Shown one piece after another: positions 51,561-60,938 of a DNA stretch of 64,000 nucleotides. Within the stretch, counting starts at the first letter, position 1, and each line of letters starts with the position of its first letter. The notes beneath the pieces were generated by a model. The model was not told the DNA's origin and did not search any database. It was given only the letters and a program-made list of their open reading frames with translations. Position numbers and translations under genes: made by a program. The stretch is taken from the NCBI GenBank assembly GCA_964641415.1, contig CAZXMW010000001.1, positions 186,001-250,000 of the forward strand, read 5' to 3'. The stretch comes from JAHECW01 sp964641415. Lineage in GTDB: Bacteria; Acidobacteriota; Thermoanaerobaculia; Thermoanaerobaculales; Sulfomarinibacteraceae.

Positions 51561-52489
51561 GCCGACGCTGGATGGCGCCCGGGATCATGGTGCTCACGCT
51601 GCTCGGCGCCGCCGGCTGCGCGACCACGAACGGGACGGGGGTCGGGCCATGGGATGTCGCGGGCGCCGAGATTCTCACCTGGAACCCCGACGACGAGAGC
51701 TTTAGCCAGGATCGCGCGCTCGAGACCTCAGGCCTGGCCAGAACCGGCGACGCGATGGTGGCGCCGTCGGAGAAGTACGCCCGGTTGCTCTTCTTCGACG
51801 CCGATCTCGATGCCCGAGTCGTCGAGATCGGGGTGCCTCGGCACGCCGAGCTGGAGGGCGTCGCGTGGCACGACAACACGCTGTACCTGTGCGACGAGGC
51901 TCACGCTGCGGTCTACCGGGTTGATCTCGGCCCGCCGACGCACGGCGTGCCGAGGTTGGCTGCCGTCGAGCTGCCCCTCGAAGGACTCGAGCTCGCCGGC
52001 GGCAAGATCGGTCTCGAGGGCATCGAGGTTTCCCGTGACGGGCGTGTCGTCCTGCTGCTGCTCGAGCGCTCCGGCGACACCGCAGCCGGCTGCGTCTCCC
52101 GGATCTGGCAGCTGCGCGTCGAGCCCGACAGTCTGGCGGCGCTGGGCACGCCGATCGACATCCCCCTCGACGATTGCAACTGGCGGATCACCGGGCTCGC
52201 GTGGCTCGACGATCGGCTGCTCGGCCTGCTGACCCAGTATCCCGGCGAGCGGTACCGCGTCGTCGAGATCGACCTTGTCAGCGGTGCGACGCGACCGGTG
52301 CAGGACCTCACTGATTTTCTGCGCGGCGTCCGGGCCGACGGCTGGGGCAACAACGTCGAGGGCATCGGCATCGGCGACGACGGTTCCCTGTGGCTGATCG
52401 GGGACAACGCGGTCACCGGGGTCATTGACGATCCGTATCCACCGTCGACCGACGAGAAGGCCCTGCTGGTCCGGATCCCGAGACGGTAG
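51557..52489 (+). CDS. Lipoprotein with beta-propeller (phytase/SdiA-regulated-like)
   Basis: The 310-residue product begins with a lipoprotein signal (lipobox LGAAGC, Cys about residue 21). Its body shows repeated beta-propeller blades (LEGVAWHDNTLYLCDEAHAAVYRVDL, GLEGIEVSRDGRVVLLLLER, WRITGLAWLDDRLLGLL, VEGIGIGDDGSLWLIGDN; long stretches described by their G-W/I pattern). This fits the esterase-like phytase / SdiA-regulated fold, whose members are surface or periplasmic. It overlaps mtnA (ATGA), so it may share the transcript, but no metabolic link is clear. Confidence 0.7.
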
Positions 52490-52530
52490 GGTTTTGTCAC
52501 CGCAAAAAAGCGAGGAGCGCGCCATGTCGT

Positions 52531-52577
52531 CACCGTGGATCCCCGCCGCAGCGTGCTGCGGTGGGGATTCCACGGTG
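52531..52577. repeat. Long inverted repeat between the lipoprotein and the HdrC-like gene
   Basis: CACCGTGGATCCCCGCCGCAGC (52531-52552) pairs with its near-complement at 52555-52577, allowing one G-T pair and a one-base bulge, to give about 20 bp with almost no loop. A TTCTTC follows. It may terminate the mtnA transcript or be an extragenic palindrome. Confidence 0.7.
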
Positions 52578-52767
52578 TTCTTCGTGTGGTTGCCTGAGCG
52601 CCCTTTGCGGTCTCGCGGTTCATGTCTCCGGCGGGCCGGATTGATGAGATGATGTCTCTGCGGGAGACCTTGTGGCATTTTTCACATTGCGCTATGATCG
52701 ATCCGCGCTCGCCGCCCCGGACGGGTTTCCGCCGGAAGCCCGCGAGCGGACACGACGCGAGGAAGCC

Positions 52768-53178
52768 ATGGCCAGCATTCCCAGTCCGATTCACCCCGAG
52801 AACCTGAAGGCCGTCAACAGAATCGCCGAGATCTCGGGGCAGAACGTCCACGAGTGCATGCAGTGCGGCACCTGCTCGGCGGTGTGCCCGATGGTCGAGT
52901 CCATGGGTTTCACCACGCGGCAGGGCATTCACTATCTTCAATTCGGCCAGGTCGAGCCGGTGATCCAGGCTCGGATCGGCGACTACTGCGCGTCGTGCCA
53001 CACCTGCGTCGTGCGCTGCCCGCGGGGCATCGACGTGCCGCGGATCTTCGAGGCCGTGCGCCAGCTGGTGCTGCGCACCAACACCGATCTGATCAAGCTG
53101 CAGGAGATTCCCGAGGGCACCATGGGCGAGGCGCCCCAGATCGCCTTCGTCTCGGCCTTCCGGAAGCTCACCTCGTGA
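52768..53178 (+). CDS. HdrC-like 4Fe-4S protein (SdhF/HdrC type)
   Basis: The 136-residue product is a two-cluster ferredoxin of the HdrC type: Cys-x2-Cys-x2-Cys-x3-Cys-Pro in ECMQCGTCSAVCPM (about 29-40) and again in DYCASCHTCVVRCPRG (about 74-86). It has no membrane segments. ATG 52768 has GGAAG five bases upstream. It precedes an HdrB-like CCG protein and an SdhB/SdhA pair, so it most likely passes electrons within that complex. Confidence 0.9.
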   Translation: MASIPSPIHPENLKAVNRIAEISGQNVHECMQCGTCSAVCPMVESMGFTTRQGIHYLQFGQVEPVIQARIGDYCASCHTCVVRCPRGIDVPRIFEAVRQLVLRTNTDLIKLQEIPEGTMGEAPQIAFVSAFRKLTS

Positions 53179-53186
53179 GGCAGACA

Positions 53187-54074
53187 ATGAAGCTCGGCTA
53201 CTATCCCGGTTGCACGTTGAAGACCAAGGCCGCCAACCTCGAGGTCGCCGCCCTGGCGGCTCTCGACCGGCTCGGAATCGACTACACAGAGTTCGGCCGG
53301 TGGAACTGTTGCGGTGCTGTCTTCTCCCTCGCCGACGACGACCTCATTCACCAGGTGGCGCCGGTCCGCAACCTGATCCGCGCCGCCCAGGAGGGCTGCG
53401 ACACCGTCGTCACCCTGTGCTCCCAGTGTTACAACACCTTGGCGCGGGCCAACGCGCTGGTTCGAAACGACGAGGAGAAGCGCGACACCCTCAACCGGTT
53501 CATGGACGAGGAGCCCGACTACGCAGGCGAGGTCGAGGTCGTCCACTACCTCAGTCTGCTGCGCGACCGGATCGGGTGGGACGGGCTCCGGGACGCCGTG
53601 ACCAATCCCCTCGACGGGCTGCGGGTCGCGCCGTTCTACGGCTGCACCCTGGTGCGTCCGGAGGACGTCGCCGTCGACACCGTCGACCGGAAGATCTTCG
53701 AGGGTTTCATCACCGCCCTCGGCGCCGAGCCGGCCGTCTTCCCGGCGGCTCGCGAGTGCTGCGGCTCGTACCAGATGCTGGCTCACCCGGAGGAGGGAAT
53801 GAAGCGAGCGGCCAAGGTCATCGCTTCGGCCAACCGGTCCTCGGCCGATGCCCTCATCCTGAGCTGCCCGTTGTGCGAGTACAACCTGGGCACCCGGCAG
53901 CAGGAAATCGTCGAGCACCACGGCGGCCTCGCCCAGGTGCCGACCTTCTACTTCACCCAGTTGCTCGCTGTGGCGCTGGGTCTGGATCCGGAGCTCTGCC
54001 GGCTCGACCTCAACGGTCCCGCAGCCAGAGAGCTCCTGATCGAAAGAAGCTACATCGCGGCGGCGGCGGTCTGA
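53187..54074 (+). CDS. HdrB/SdhE-like protein with two CCG domains
   Basis: The 295-residue product has two cysteine-rich CCG domains: WNCCGAVFS with the partner LCSQCYNT, and ECCGSYQM with the partner CPLCEYN. In HdrB they hold non-cubane 4Fe-4S clusters; in archaeal and some bacterial complex II variants (SdhE, TfrB C-terminal part) they reduce or oxidise quinones or thiols. It begins MKLGYYPGCTLK, a classic start of the family. ATG 53187 lies nine bases after the hdrC stop. It probably replaces the cytochrome membrane anchor of the dehydrogenase encoded next. Confidence 0.9.
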   Translation: MKLGYYPGCTLKTKAANLEVAALAALDRLGIDYTEFGRWNCCGAVFSLADDDLIHQVAPVRNLIRAAQEGCDTVVTLCSQCYNTLARANALVRNDEEKRDTLNRFMDEEPDYAGEVEVVHYLSLLRDRIGWDGLRDAVTNPLDGLRVAPFYGCTLVRPEDVAVDTVDRKIFEGFITALGAEPAVFPAARECCGSYQMLAHPEEGMKRAAKVIASANRSSADALILSCPLCEYNLGTRQQEIVEHHGGLAQVPTFYFTQLLAVALGLDPELCRLDLNGPAARELLIERSYIAAAAV

Positions 54075-54100
54075 GCCGCCGGACCGAAGGAGAGACCGGC

Positions 54101-54853
54101 ATGGACACTGCGACATTGACTGATCAAGTGGCGGCAGCAACGATCCCGATCTACATCATGGGCAAGAAGTACGAAGTGCCGGAGACCCTGACCATCATGA
54201 AGGCCATGGAGTACGCCGGTTTCCAGTACATCCGCGGCTGCGGCTGCCGCGGTGGGGTGTGCGGCGCATGCGCCACCGTGTACCGCAAGGCCGGCGACTA
54301 CAAGATCTACACCGGTCTCGCCTGTCAGACGGTGGTCGAGCCGGACATGGTGCTGACTCAGATTCCGTTCTACCCGGCCAACCGCGCGACCTACGACTAC
54401 GAGGCCGCCGAGCCGACCCCTGAGACGGTGTATAAGCTCTACCCAGAGCTGTTCCGCTGCGTCGCCTGCAACGCCTGCACCAAGGTCTGCCCCATGGACG
54501 TCGAGGTTCTCGACTACGTCTCGGCGCTCAAGCGCGGCGACCTCGAGGCCGCCACCGAAATCTCCTTCGACTGCATCCAGTGCGGGCTGTGCGCTTCGCG
54601 CTGCATGGGCGAGATGGCCCAGTACCACATCGCCCAGCTCGCGCGTCGGCTGACCGGCGGCAAGCTCGCGCCCAAGGCCGGGCACCTCGAAAAGATGTGC
54701 GTGGACATCGAGGCCGGCGCCTTCACAGACGAGCTCGCCAAGCTCAAGAAAATGGGCGAGAACGAGCTCAAGAAGCTCTACACCGAGCGCGAGCAGGAGC
54801 CCCACATGGGCGACGAAGAGTGGACCCCGGCTACCAGCCGCGGGCTCGTCTGA
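54101..54853 (+). CDS. Succinate dehydrogenase/fumarate reductase iron-sulfur subunit (SdhB/TfrB-like)
   Basis: The 250-residue product has a 2Fe-2S domain (RGCGCRGGVCGAC with a later LACQTV) and two further clusters in CVACNACTKVCPM and CIQCGLCASRCMG. This matches the FrdB/SdhB layout. The ribosome site AAGGAGAG precedes ATG 54101. It is the second-last gene of the hdrC-hdrB-sdhB-sdhA unit. The protein ends in a charged, acidic helix (about 190-240) not typical of standard SdhB. Confidence 0.9.
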   Translation: MDTATLTDQVAAATIPIYIMGKKYEVPETLTIMKAMEYAGFQYIRGCGCRGGVCGACATVYRKAGDYKIYTGLACQTVVEPDMVLTQIPFYPANRATYDYEAAEPTPETVYKLYPELFRCVACNACTKVCPMDVEVLDYVSALKRGDLEAATEISFDCIQCGLCASRCMGEMAQYHIAQLARRLTGGKLAPKAGHLEKMCVDIEAGAFTDELAKLKKMGENELKKLYTEREQEPHMGDEEWTPATSRGLV

Positions 54854-54863
54854 GAGGTTTGAC

Positions 54864-56534
54864 ATGCCCTACACACCGGAACTCAAAGAGCTCATCAAGA
54901 TCGTTGAGAAGACCCGTCCCGAGCGTGTCGCGCGCAAGCGCGCCGGTGACGAGATCCCGTTCCTCAGCCTCGACGAACGCAAGGAGCGACTCAAGTTCCA
55001 CCCCGACTTCAAGGAGGAGGGGCGGCGCGAGCTCCAGGTCGGCGCGTCCAAGGGCTACGCCATCGCCCACGAGATCGCCGATCTGCTCGAGGCGACGAGC
55101 CGGGTCGAACCCGACAAGGTCGATCTCTCGGCGCCGGCGTTCTCGACCGACGTGCTCATCATCGGCGGCGGCGGGGCCGGTACCTCGGCCGCAATTCTGG
55201 CCGCTCAACACGGTGCGGACGTCATCATGGCGACCAAGCTGCGCCACGGCGACGCCAACACCATGATGGCCGAGGGCGGCATCCAGGCGGCTTCCAAGGG
55301 CCATAAGGACTCACCGTACTACCACTACCTGGACGTCATGGGCGGCGGCCATTTCACCAACGTCCCGGAACTCGCCGAGACCCTCGTGACCCTGGCGCCC
55401 GACGCGATCCGGTGGCTCCAGAACCTCGGCGTCAACTTCACCAAGAAGGCCGACGGCACGCTCGAGACGATTCATGGCGGCGGCACCTCGCGCAAGCGCA
55501 TGCACTATGCGGCCGACATCACCGGCGCCGAGATCATGCGTACCATCCGCGACGAGGCGCGCAACCACGGCGACAGGATCCAGGTGCTCGAGTTCTCGCC
55601 CGCGGTCGAGCTGGTGCTCAACGAGCACGGTCAGTGTGCCGGAGCGGTGCTGTACAACATGGACACCGAGGAGTACTTCGTCGTCAAGGCCAAGGCGGTC
55701 ATCATGGCCACCGGCGGTTGCGGCCGGCTCCACATCCAGGGCTTCATGACCACCAACCACTACGGCGCCACCGCTGACGGCATCGTTCTCGGCTACCGGG
55801 CCGGGGTGCCGGTGGCCTTTTTGCACACCGTGCAGTACCACCCGACCGGGATCGTCTTCCCAGAGCAGGCCGAGGGAATCCTCATCACCGAGAAGTTCCG
55901 CGGCTCGGGCGCCAATCTCGTCAATGTCGAGGGCAACCAGTTCGTCAACGAGCGCGAACCGCGCGACGTCGAAGCGGCGTCGATCATCAAGGAGTGCGTC
56001 CACGACGGCATGGGTGTGCCGACCCCGACCGGCCGGCTCGGGATCTGGCTCGACTCGCCGATGATCGAGGAGCTTGCAGGAGAGGGAACCGTCAAGCGGG
56101 AGTTCCCCGGCAAGTACATTCTCTACAAGCGCTTCGACATCGACATCTCGAAAGAGCCGATGCTCATCTACCCGACCCTGCACTACCAGAACGGCGGGCT
56201 TGAGTTCAAGGCGACGGGCGAGACCTGTGTGCCCGGTCTGTTCCTCGCGGGCGAGGTGGCGGGCGGCATCCACGGCGCCAACCGGCTGATGGGCAACTCG
56301 CTGCTCGACATCATCGTCTACGGCCGGATCGCCGGAACCACGGCGTCCGAGTTCATCGCCGACGGCTTCAAGGACGGCGCGCTGACCCTCGACCACGTCC
56401 GCGCATACAACGCCGAGGTCGCCAAGGCCGGCGTCGCCGAGGGTCGGGTCGCGCCGGCGATCATCCCCAACTACACCGATCCCGAAGTTCGCGAGCGCCA
56501 GCTCACCACCAACTACGTCGGAAACCTGCGGTAG
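54864..56534 (+). CDS. Succinate dehydrogenase/fumarate reductase flavoprotein (SdhA/TfrA-like)
   Basis: The 556-residue product is the FAD-binding catalytic subunit. An unusual N-terminal helical extension (about 1-85) precedes the FAD dinucleotide motif IIGGGGAGTSAA (about 100). Then come MMAEGGIQAA (near the usual FAD-linking His region, where the SHT motif is replaced), HGGGTSRKRMHYAAD (His of the dicarboxylate site), QYHPTGI and the RLMGNSLLDIIVYGR region. The covalent FAD His is not clearly kept. It closes the operon; fumarate reduction by thiols or menaquinol, or succinate oxidation, are both possible. Confidence 0.88.
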   Translation: MPYTPELKELIKIVEKTRPERVARKRAGDEIPFLSLDERKERLKFHPDFKEEGRRELQVGASKGYAIAHEIADLLEATSRVEPDKVDLSAPAFSTDVLIIGGGGAGTSAAILAAQHGADVIMATKLRHGDANTMMAEGGIQAASKGHKDSPYYHYLDVMGGGHFTNVPELAETLVTLAPDAIRWLQNLGVNFTKKADGTLETIHGGGTSRKRMHYAADITGAEIMRTIRDEARNHGDRIQVLEFSPAVELVLNEHGQCAGAVLYNMDTEEYFVVKAKAVIMATGGCGRLHIQGFMTTNHYGATADGIVLGYRAGVPVAFLHTVQYHPTGIVFPEQAEGILITEKFRGSGANLVNVEGNQFVNEREPRDVEAASIIKECVHDGMGVPTPTGRLGIWLDSPMIEELAGEGTVKREFPGKYILYKRFDIDISKEPMLIYPTLHYQNGGLEFKATGETCVPGLFLAGEVAGGIHGANRLMGNSLLDIIVYGRIAGTTASEFIADGFKDGALTLDHVRAYNAEVAKAGVAEGRVAPAIIPNYTDPEVRERQLTTNYVGNLR

Positions 56535-56595
56535 CCGCGAAGCAAGAGACCGCGACCACTCGTCGGCGGGGCTTCGATCCCCGCCGATGCCGGGT

Positions 56596-56880
56596 TCAGC
56601 GCGGCATTGAGGTGTCGGAGGGGGTCATGAGATCCGCAGGTCGCGGTTCCACCGGCGTCGCGTAGCGGCCGCGAGCGCCGTCGACGAACTCGCCCACCGC
56701 GCCGAGCTCGGTGTAGAAGAAGGCGTTGGCGTTGACGCCGCTGGCCAGGTTGGCGGACCAGATGCGCCCGAAGGGACCGCGGGCACGGCCGACACCGAGG
56801 TGGAGAGCAGCGATGACCAGAGCCACCGCGGCGAGTCCGGTGGCGAGCTCGAGCCAGCGTCTGACGCCCGGGTGTCTCAC
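56596..56880 (-). CDS. Small hypothetical membrane protein
   Basis: The 94-residue product has one hydrophobic helix (about 12-30) and a polar C-terminal half with no recognised domain. Its GTG start at 56880 overlaps the yeiH stop (GTGA), so it is translated with the transporter. It may be an accessory of that transporter or a leftover reading frame; I cannot choose. Confidence 0.5.
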   Translation of the reverse strand: MRHPGVRRWLELATGLAAVALVIAALHLGVGRARGPFGRIWSANLASGVNANAFFYTELGAVGEFVDGARGRYATPVEPRPADLMTPSDTSMPR

Positions 56881-58169
56881 GGTCCCGCCGAGAACAGGAT
56901 GCCGCCGAAGACCAGCCAGGCGACCAGCAGGGTGAGCAGGATGTTGACGCTCTGGCCGACGATGTAGAGGATGATCGGCTTGCCTCCGACCAGCTGGCGT
57001 GCCAGCTCCTTGAAGTTCGACTCCAGGCCGATCGCCACGAAGGCGAGGCAGAACAGCCAGCCGCGCAGCACCTTGGACGTGTCGAGAACGGCCCCGACCC
57101 GGGCCTCGCCGAGAACCGGCATGAGCACGAAGCTGAAGATCACGGAAGCGAGCGCGAAGCCGAGGATAAACTTCGGGAAGCGGTACCAGACCTCCATCAG
57201 GCTCGGCCGCGGCGCGCTCGGGTCACGGTCGACCCGGGCCACCCAGAAGATGGCGACGAAGAACGCGACCAGCCCGATCAGGATGTTCTGGATCATCTTG
57301 ATCACCGCCGCGACCCTCTCGGCCTCCTCGCCGAGCAGCGCGCCGGCGGCGACGACGGCGCCGGTCGAGTCGATGGTGCCCCCGAGCCAGGCTCCGGCGA
57401 CCGCGGCCTGCATTCCGACGAGCTTGGCGATCGCCGGCATGAACACCATCATCAGCACGGTGAAGATCATCGTCATGCCGACCGCGAGGGTCAGCTCCTG
57501 CTTCTTCGCCCGGCAGGCGGCGGCGGTCGCGATCGCCGCCGACACCCCGCACACCGAGGTCGCCGTGGCGATGATGATCGTCAGGGTCTTCGACGGCATC
57601 TTGAGCCAGCGGGTGCCGAACAGCCACATGAAGATGATCACGGTCGGCGTCACCACCCAGGCGACGATCAGGCCGGGCGCGCCGAGTCGCAGGATCTCCG
57701 AGAACAGGATCTCGGCGCCGAGCAGCACCAGGCCGGTCTTGATGAACATCTCGGACTTGGACCCGGCGAGCAGCCAGTCGGGCGTGCCGACGGTGTTCGC
57801 CACGATCAGCCCGAAGGCCAGCGCCCACAGGGCGTACTCCAGCCCGACCGCCTTGACCGACTGCTGGCCGGAGGCCACGAAGGACACGACCGCGAAGGCG
57901 AAGATCACAAGGTAGCCGGCCAGGAAGGGACGCCAGGCCTCGCCCATGATGTGAATGCCGAGGGTGAGCAGAGCGCCCAGGCCGACCGCCAGCAGCAACA
58001 GCGGGACGATCATCTCGGCGTCCAGGGCCTCGAGCGGGTTCGAGACCCAGGAGCGGAGCTTCGGAACGTCGTGGACGAGCCCTGCGATCGTTCCGGCAAA
58101 AATGACGACCGAGAACCAGATCGCCCAGTAGTCCTCGGACGTCCAGACCTTCTCGAGCTCGCTGCTCAT
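56877..58169 (-). CDS. YeiH-family (UPF0324) putative sulfate exporter
   Basis: The 430-residue product has about eleven hydrophobic helices and the family motif TSVCGVSAAIATAAA, with GGTIDSTGAVVAAGAL in the second half. The YeiH family is annotated as putative sulfate exporters by some database entries, but its substrate is not firmly known. A G-rich Shine-Dalgarno (GGGGGAGG, ending about nine bases before the ATG) precedes 58169. It faces away from the SDR/acyltransferase unit and converges with the sdhA operon. Confidence 0.8.
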   Translation of the reverse strand: MSSELEKVWTSEDYWAIWFSVVIFAGTIAGLVHDVPKLRSWVSNPLEALDAEMIVPLLLLAVGLGALLTLGIHIMGEAWRPFLAGYLVIFAFAVVSFVASGQQSVKAVGLEYALWALAFGLIVANTVGTPDWLLAGSKSEMFIKTGLVLLGAEILFSEILRLGAPGLIVAWVVTPTVIIFMWLFGTRWLKMPSKTLTIIIATATSVCGVSAAIATAAACRAKKQELTLAVGMTMIFTVLMMVFMPAIAKLVGMQAAVAGAWLGGTIDSTGAVVAAGALLGEEAERVAAVIKMIQNILIGLVAFFVAIFWVARVDRDPSAPRPSLMEVWYRFPKFILGFALASVIFSFVLMPVLGEARVGAVLDTSKVLRGWLFCLAFVAIGLESNFKELARQLVGGKPIILYIVGQSVNILLTLLVAWLVFGGILFSAGP

Positions 58170-58648
58170 CGGGGCAGCCTCCCCCGCCGGCCGCTTGAGG
58201 GGCGCGCTGCGCCTAAAGGCGGCGGCGTGCGCGCCATCATACCCCGGCCCGGTCGAGTCCCGCCCGGGTCAGGCTGAGTCGCGTCCACGGTTGTGGTGGA
58301 CGAGCGGAGGCGACGAGGCCGGCGCCCGGGGTCCACGGGTCGCTGGCGGCGGCTCCGGATGGAGAATCGGTGACGTTCGTGGACGGCGGGCTCAGGCTGG
58401 CCGATGGCCGAACCACGATCGCCGAGCCGGCGGGCGAAGAGGGTAGACTGTGGTCTCATGACAGGAAGAATTCGTCTTTCCTCCGGATCTGCAGCAACCG
58501 ACGGGGTACCCGGGTGTGATGCTGTGAGCAGTCAAATTCGAGACACAGGGCACTGACTGCCCGTGCCCGTCCCCGTGATTCGATCCGGCCGGCTGGCGGC
58601 GCGACCCAATCGGCGGCCAGCGAAAGCCGGAGAAGGAAGAGAGCCCAG
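58170..58648. other. Intergenic region between yeiH and the acyltransferase
   Basis: About 480 bases between two divergent genes. A 7-bp hairpin CGTCCAC/GTGGACG lies at 58282-58302. No ORF of good quality, riboswitch motif or terminator was recognised. It must hold both promoters, but no good boxes stood out. Confidence 0.4.
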
Positions 58649-59569
58649 GTGGTCGATCATCCCGTACGCCATGCCTTCGAGTATGCGCTGCTGCGTTTCT
58701 TTCAGGGCGTTCTGAGCACGCTGCCCTACCGCGCCGCCCTCTTCGTGGGCTGGTGCGCGGCGCTTTTTTCCCACCACCTGATGCGCTATCGGGTGGCCGA
58801 GTCGATCCGCCGCATTGAGGAGGTCTTCCCCGGACGATACAGCGCCGCCGAGAAGCGCCGCATCTCCTGGATCGCCTGGAAACACTTCGCCTTCTCGGCG
58901 GTCGACCTGTTCCAGCTGCCGCGCATCGACCGGCGCTGGATCGAGAAACACGTGGTCGATCACGAGCATCTGAGCGAGGTGATGGGGGCCCACGTTGCCA
59001 CGGGCGCCGGGGCCGTGATCGCGGCCGGCCACATGGGAGCGGCCGAGGTGGCCAGCGTGGTTCTGCAGCGCCTCGGTGTCCCCATCTTCCTCATCACGGG
59101 CAGGCAGAAGAATCCGAAGGTCGATGCGGCTCTGCACGAGATCCGCCGAGCCACCGGCATCCCCACCGTGCAGCGGCGTTCGACCCTGTTGCGGCAGGTG
59201 ATCGGCCGCCTCAAGGAGGGCGGCGTGCTGGCCTTCTTGGCCGACCTGCGGGTCTCACCGAACGGCACCATGACCAGCTTCCTGGGCGCAAAGGCCAGCG
59301 TGGCGCCCGGCATGGCGCGCTTCGCCAAGCAGACTGGCGTGCCGATCTTTCCCATCGTCATCCGACGGGTAGGCTGGGCGCGGCACCACTTCGTCTTCTC
59401 GGCGCCGATCTGGCCCCGCGCCGACCTCGACAAGAACCAGGACTGCCGGCGCATGACGCAGGAGGCCTTCGACGTGCTCGACGAGGCGATTCGCGAGACC
59501 CCGGAGCAGTGGTTCTGGTTCAACAAGCGCTGGATCCTCGATCCGCCGAAGGACGAGAGGGGGTCATGA
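58649..59569 (+). CDS. Lipid A biosynthesis-type lauroyl acyltransferase
   Basis: The 306-residue product belongs to the LpxL/HtrB family, which transfers secondary acyl chains to lipid A or related lipids at the inner membrane. It has one N-terminal hydrophobic helix (about 20-40), the catalytic HxxxxE motif in AGHMGAAEV, LADLRVSPNG and the RRVGWARHHFVF block. GTG 58649 has AAGGAAGAG about eight bases upstream. It overlaps the downstream SDR gene (ATGA). The family suggests a lipid-A-bearing outer membrane, but hopanoid or other acyltransferases also fall in it. Confidence 0.85.
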   Translation: MVDHPVRHAFEYALLRFFQGVLSTLPYRAALFVGWCAALFSHHLMRYRVAESIRRIEEVFPGRYSAAEKRRISWIAWKHFAFSAVDLFQLPRIDRRWIEKHVVDHEHLSEVMGAHVATGAGAVIAAGHMGAAEVASVVLQRLGVPIFLITGRQKNPKVDAALHEIRRATGIPTVQRRSTLLRQVIGRLKEGGVLAFLADLRVSPNGTMTSFLGAKASVAPGMARFAKQTGVPIFPIVIRRVGWARHHFVFSAPIWPRADLDKNQDCRRMTQEAFDVLDEAIRETPEQWFWFNKRWILDPPKDERGS

Positions 59570-60417
59570 GACGGCCGCCGGTCAAGGTCCGCAGCGTTCT
59601 GATCACGGGCTGCTCCTCGGGCATCGGACGGGCTACCGCAGAGCTGCTGCAAGAGCGCGGCTGGCGGGTGCTCGCCACCGCCCGCGCCGACAGCGACCTG
59701 GTGAGCCTGCGCGCCGCCGGCTTCGAGGCGCTCAAGCTCGACCTGGCCCATGAGCCCTCGGTTCTGGCCTGCGCCGAGAAGTTCCTCGACCTGTGCCGTG
59801 ACGGTTTTGGCGGCGTGGTCAACAACGCCGGATATGCCCAGGCGGGGGCGGTGGAGGATCTCGACGGAGCTGCTCTTCGGCGCCAGCTCGAGGTCAATGT
59901 GGTGGGCCTCCAGGTGCTGACCAACCGGCTCATCCCCACCTTGCGTGCGCAGGGCTGGGGCCGCATCGTCAATGTGTCGTCGGTTTACGGCCGCGTGGCC
60001 GGCCCCCTTGTCGGTGCCTACTGCGCATCCAAGCACGCTTTGGAAGCTCTCTCCGACGCCATGCGCATGGAGCTCTGGTTCACCGGCATCGGCGTCAGCC
60101 TGATCGAGCCCGGGCCCATCATCAGCGAGTTTCGGCGCAATGCCGCGGCGGTGGCCGAGGCGAGCCTCGGCGGCGGCGGCTCGCGCTTCACCGCCACCTA
60201 CGAGCGCCGTATCGTGCGCAAGAAAAACGCGAAACAGCGGCGGAGCTTCGTGGTGCGCCCGCCCGGGGCGGTTGCGGTGAAGATCCGCCACGCTCTCGAG
60301 TCGAGCCGTCCGCGCCGCCGATACGGTGTGACCCCGGCGGCGTTCTTCGTCGTCCTGCTCCGCCGCTTCGCTCCCGATGCCCTGACGGACGTCCTGCAGC
60401 GACGCTCCGTGCGCTGA
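59566..60417 (+). CDS. Short-chain dehydrogenase/reductase
   Basis: The 283-residue product is an NAD(P)-dependent SDR: TGCSSGIG cofactor loop (about 14-21), NNAG (about 86-89), catalytic Ser in IVNVSSVYGR and the Tyr-Lys pair in YCASKHALE. It resembles the SDR group with DUF-like long C-terminal tail (about 200-283). ATG 59566 overlaps the acyltransferase stop. A joint role in lipid modification is an inference from the overlap only. Confidence 0.85.
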   Translation: MRRPPVKVRSVLITGCSSGIGRATAELLQERGWRVLATARADSDLVSLRAAGFEALKLDLAHEPSVLACAEKFLDLCRDGFGGVVNNAGYAQAGAVEDLDGAALRRQLEVNVVGLQVLTNRLIPTLRAQGWGRIVNVSSVYGRVAGPLVGAYCASKHALEALSDAMRMELWFTGIGVSLIEPGPIISEFRRNAAAVAEASLGGGGSRFTATYERRIVRKKNAKQRRSFVVRPPGAVAVKIRHALESSRPRRRYGVTPAAFFVVLLRRFAPDALTDVLQRRSVR

Positions 60418-60938
60418 GACGGCTCATGCCGTGATCAGAGGACGTGATCGTCTCGGTCTTCAGCTAGTTCCCATCCAAAAATCCCGATGGGGACTGCGCA
60501 GTTCTCGATTTGGAAACGAGGGGTTTTTGTGCAAGGTCAAGGAAGATCAGAATGTACGCGGAGGCGTACTTCTGTACGCCGCACAAGGAAATTCGCAATC
60601 TGACGCCGAGATTGCCAAAAAGCGCCGTTTCCGGACGGGAACCAGCTCGCGACCGGCTCGAAAAGGCGTCCGTTCGGACGGTCTCGAGGCCGGCACCATT
60701 CCCGCGCCTGTCCCGACACGGTATCATCCGGGCGGATGGATGCGGTACGCGCGACCTCGATGAAGCGGCCCGGAGAGAGCCTCGCCCTGACGGGGCCGCT
60801 GGCAGCGACCCCGTGCGCGGCGCCACCGCACCTCCGCGATTCCTCGTCGGCCGACATCGCGGCGTCCGATCTCGTGCAGGCCGCAAAACGAAGTCAGAAC
60901 GGTCGAGTCAACGGCGGCCGACGGCCCCAGGAGTGCTG
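60418..60938. other. Structured intergenic region with dispersed element
   Basis: About 520 bases between the SDR and kefB genes contain several hairpins: GTTCCCATC/GATGGGGAC (60467-60475 with 60486-60494), GTACGC-GGAG-GCGTAC (60554-60569), and the dispersed 48-bp element at 60602-60649. No gene is supported; the open frames are period and composition effects. The kefB promoter probably lies at the end of this stretch. Confidence 0.55.
60602..60649 (+). repeat. Dispersed 48-bp element, copy 2
   Basis: It starts GACGCCGAGATTGCC and contains GTTTCCGGA; copy 1 is at 42036-42083 on the other strand (39 of 48 identical). Confidence 0.7.
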
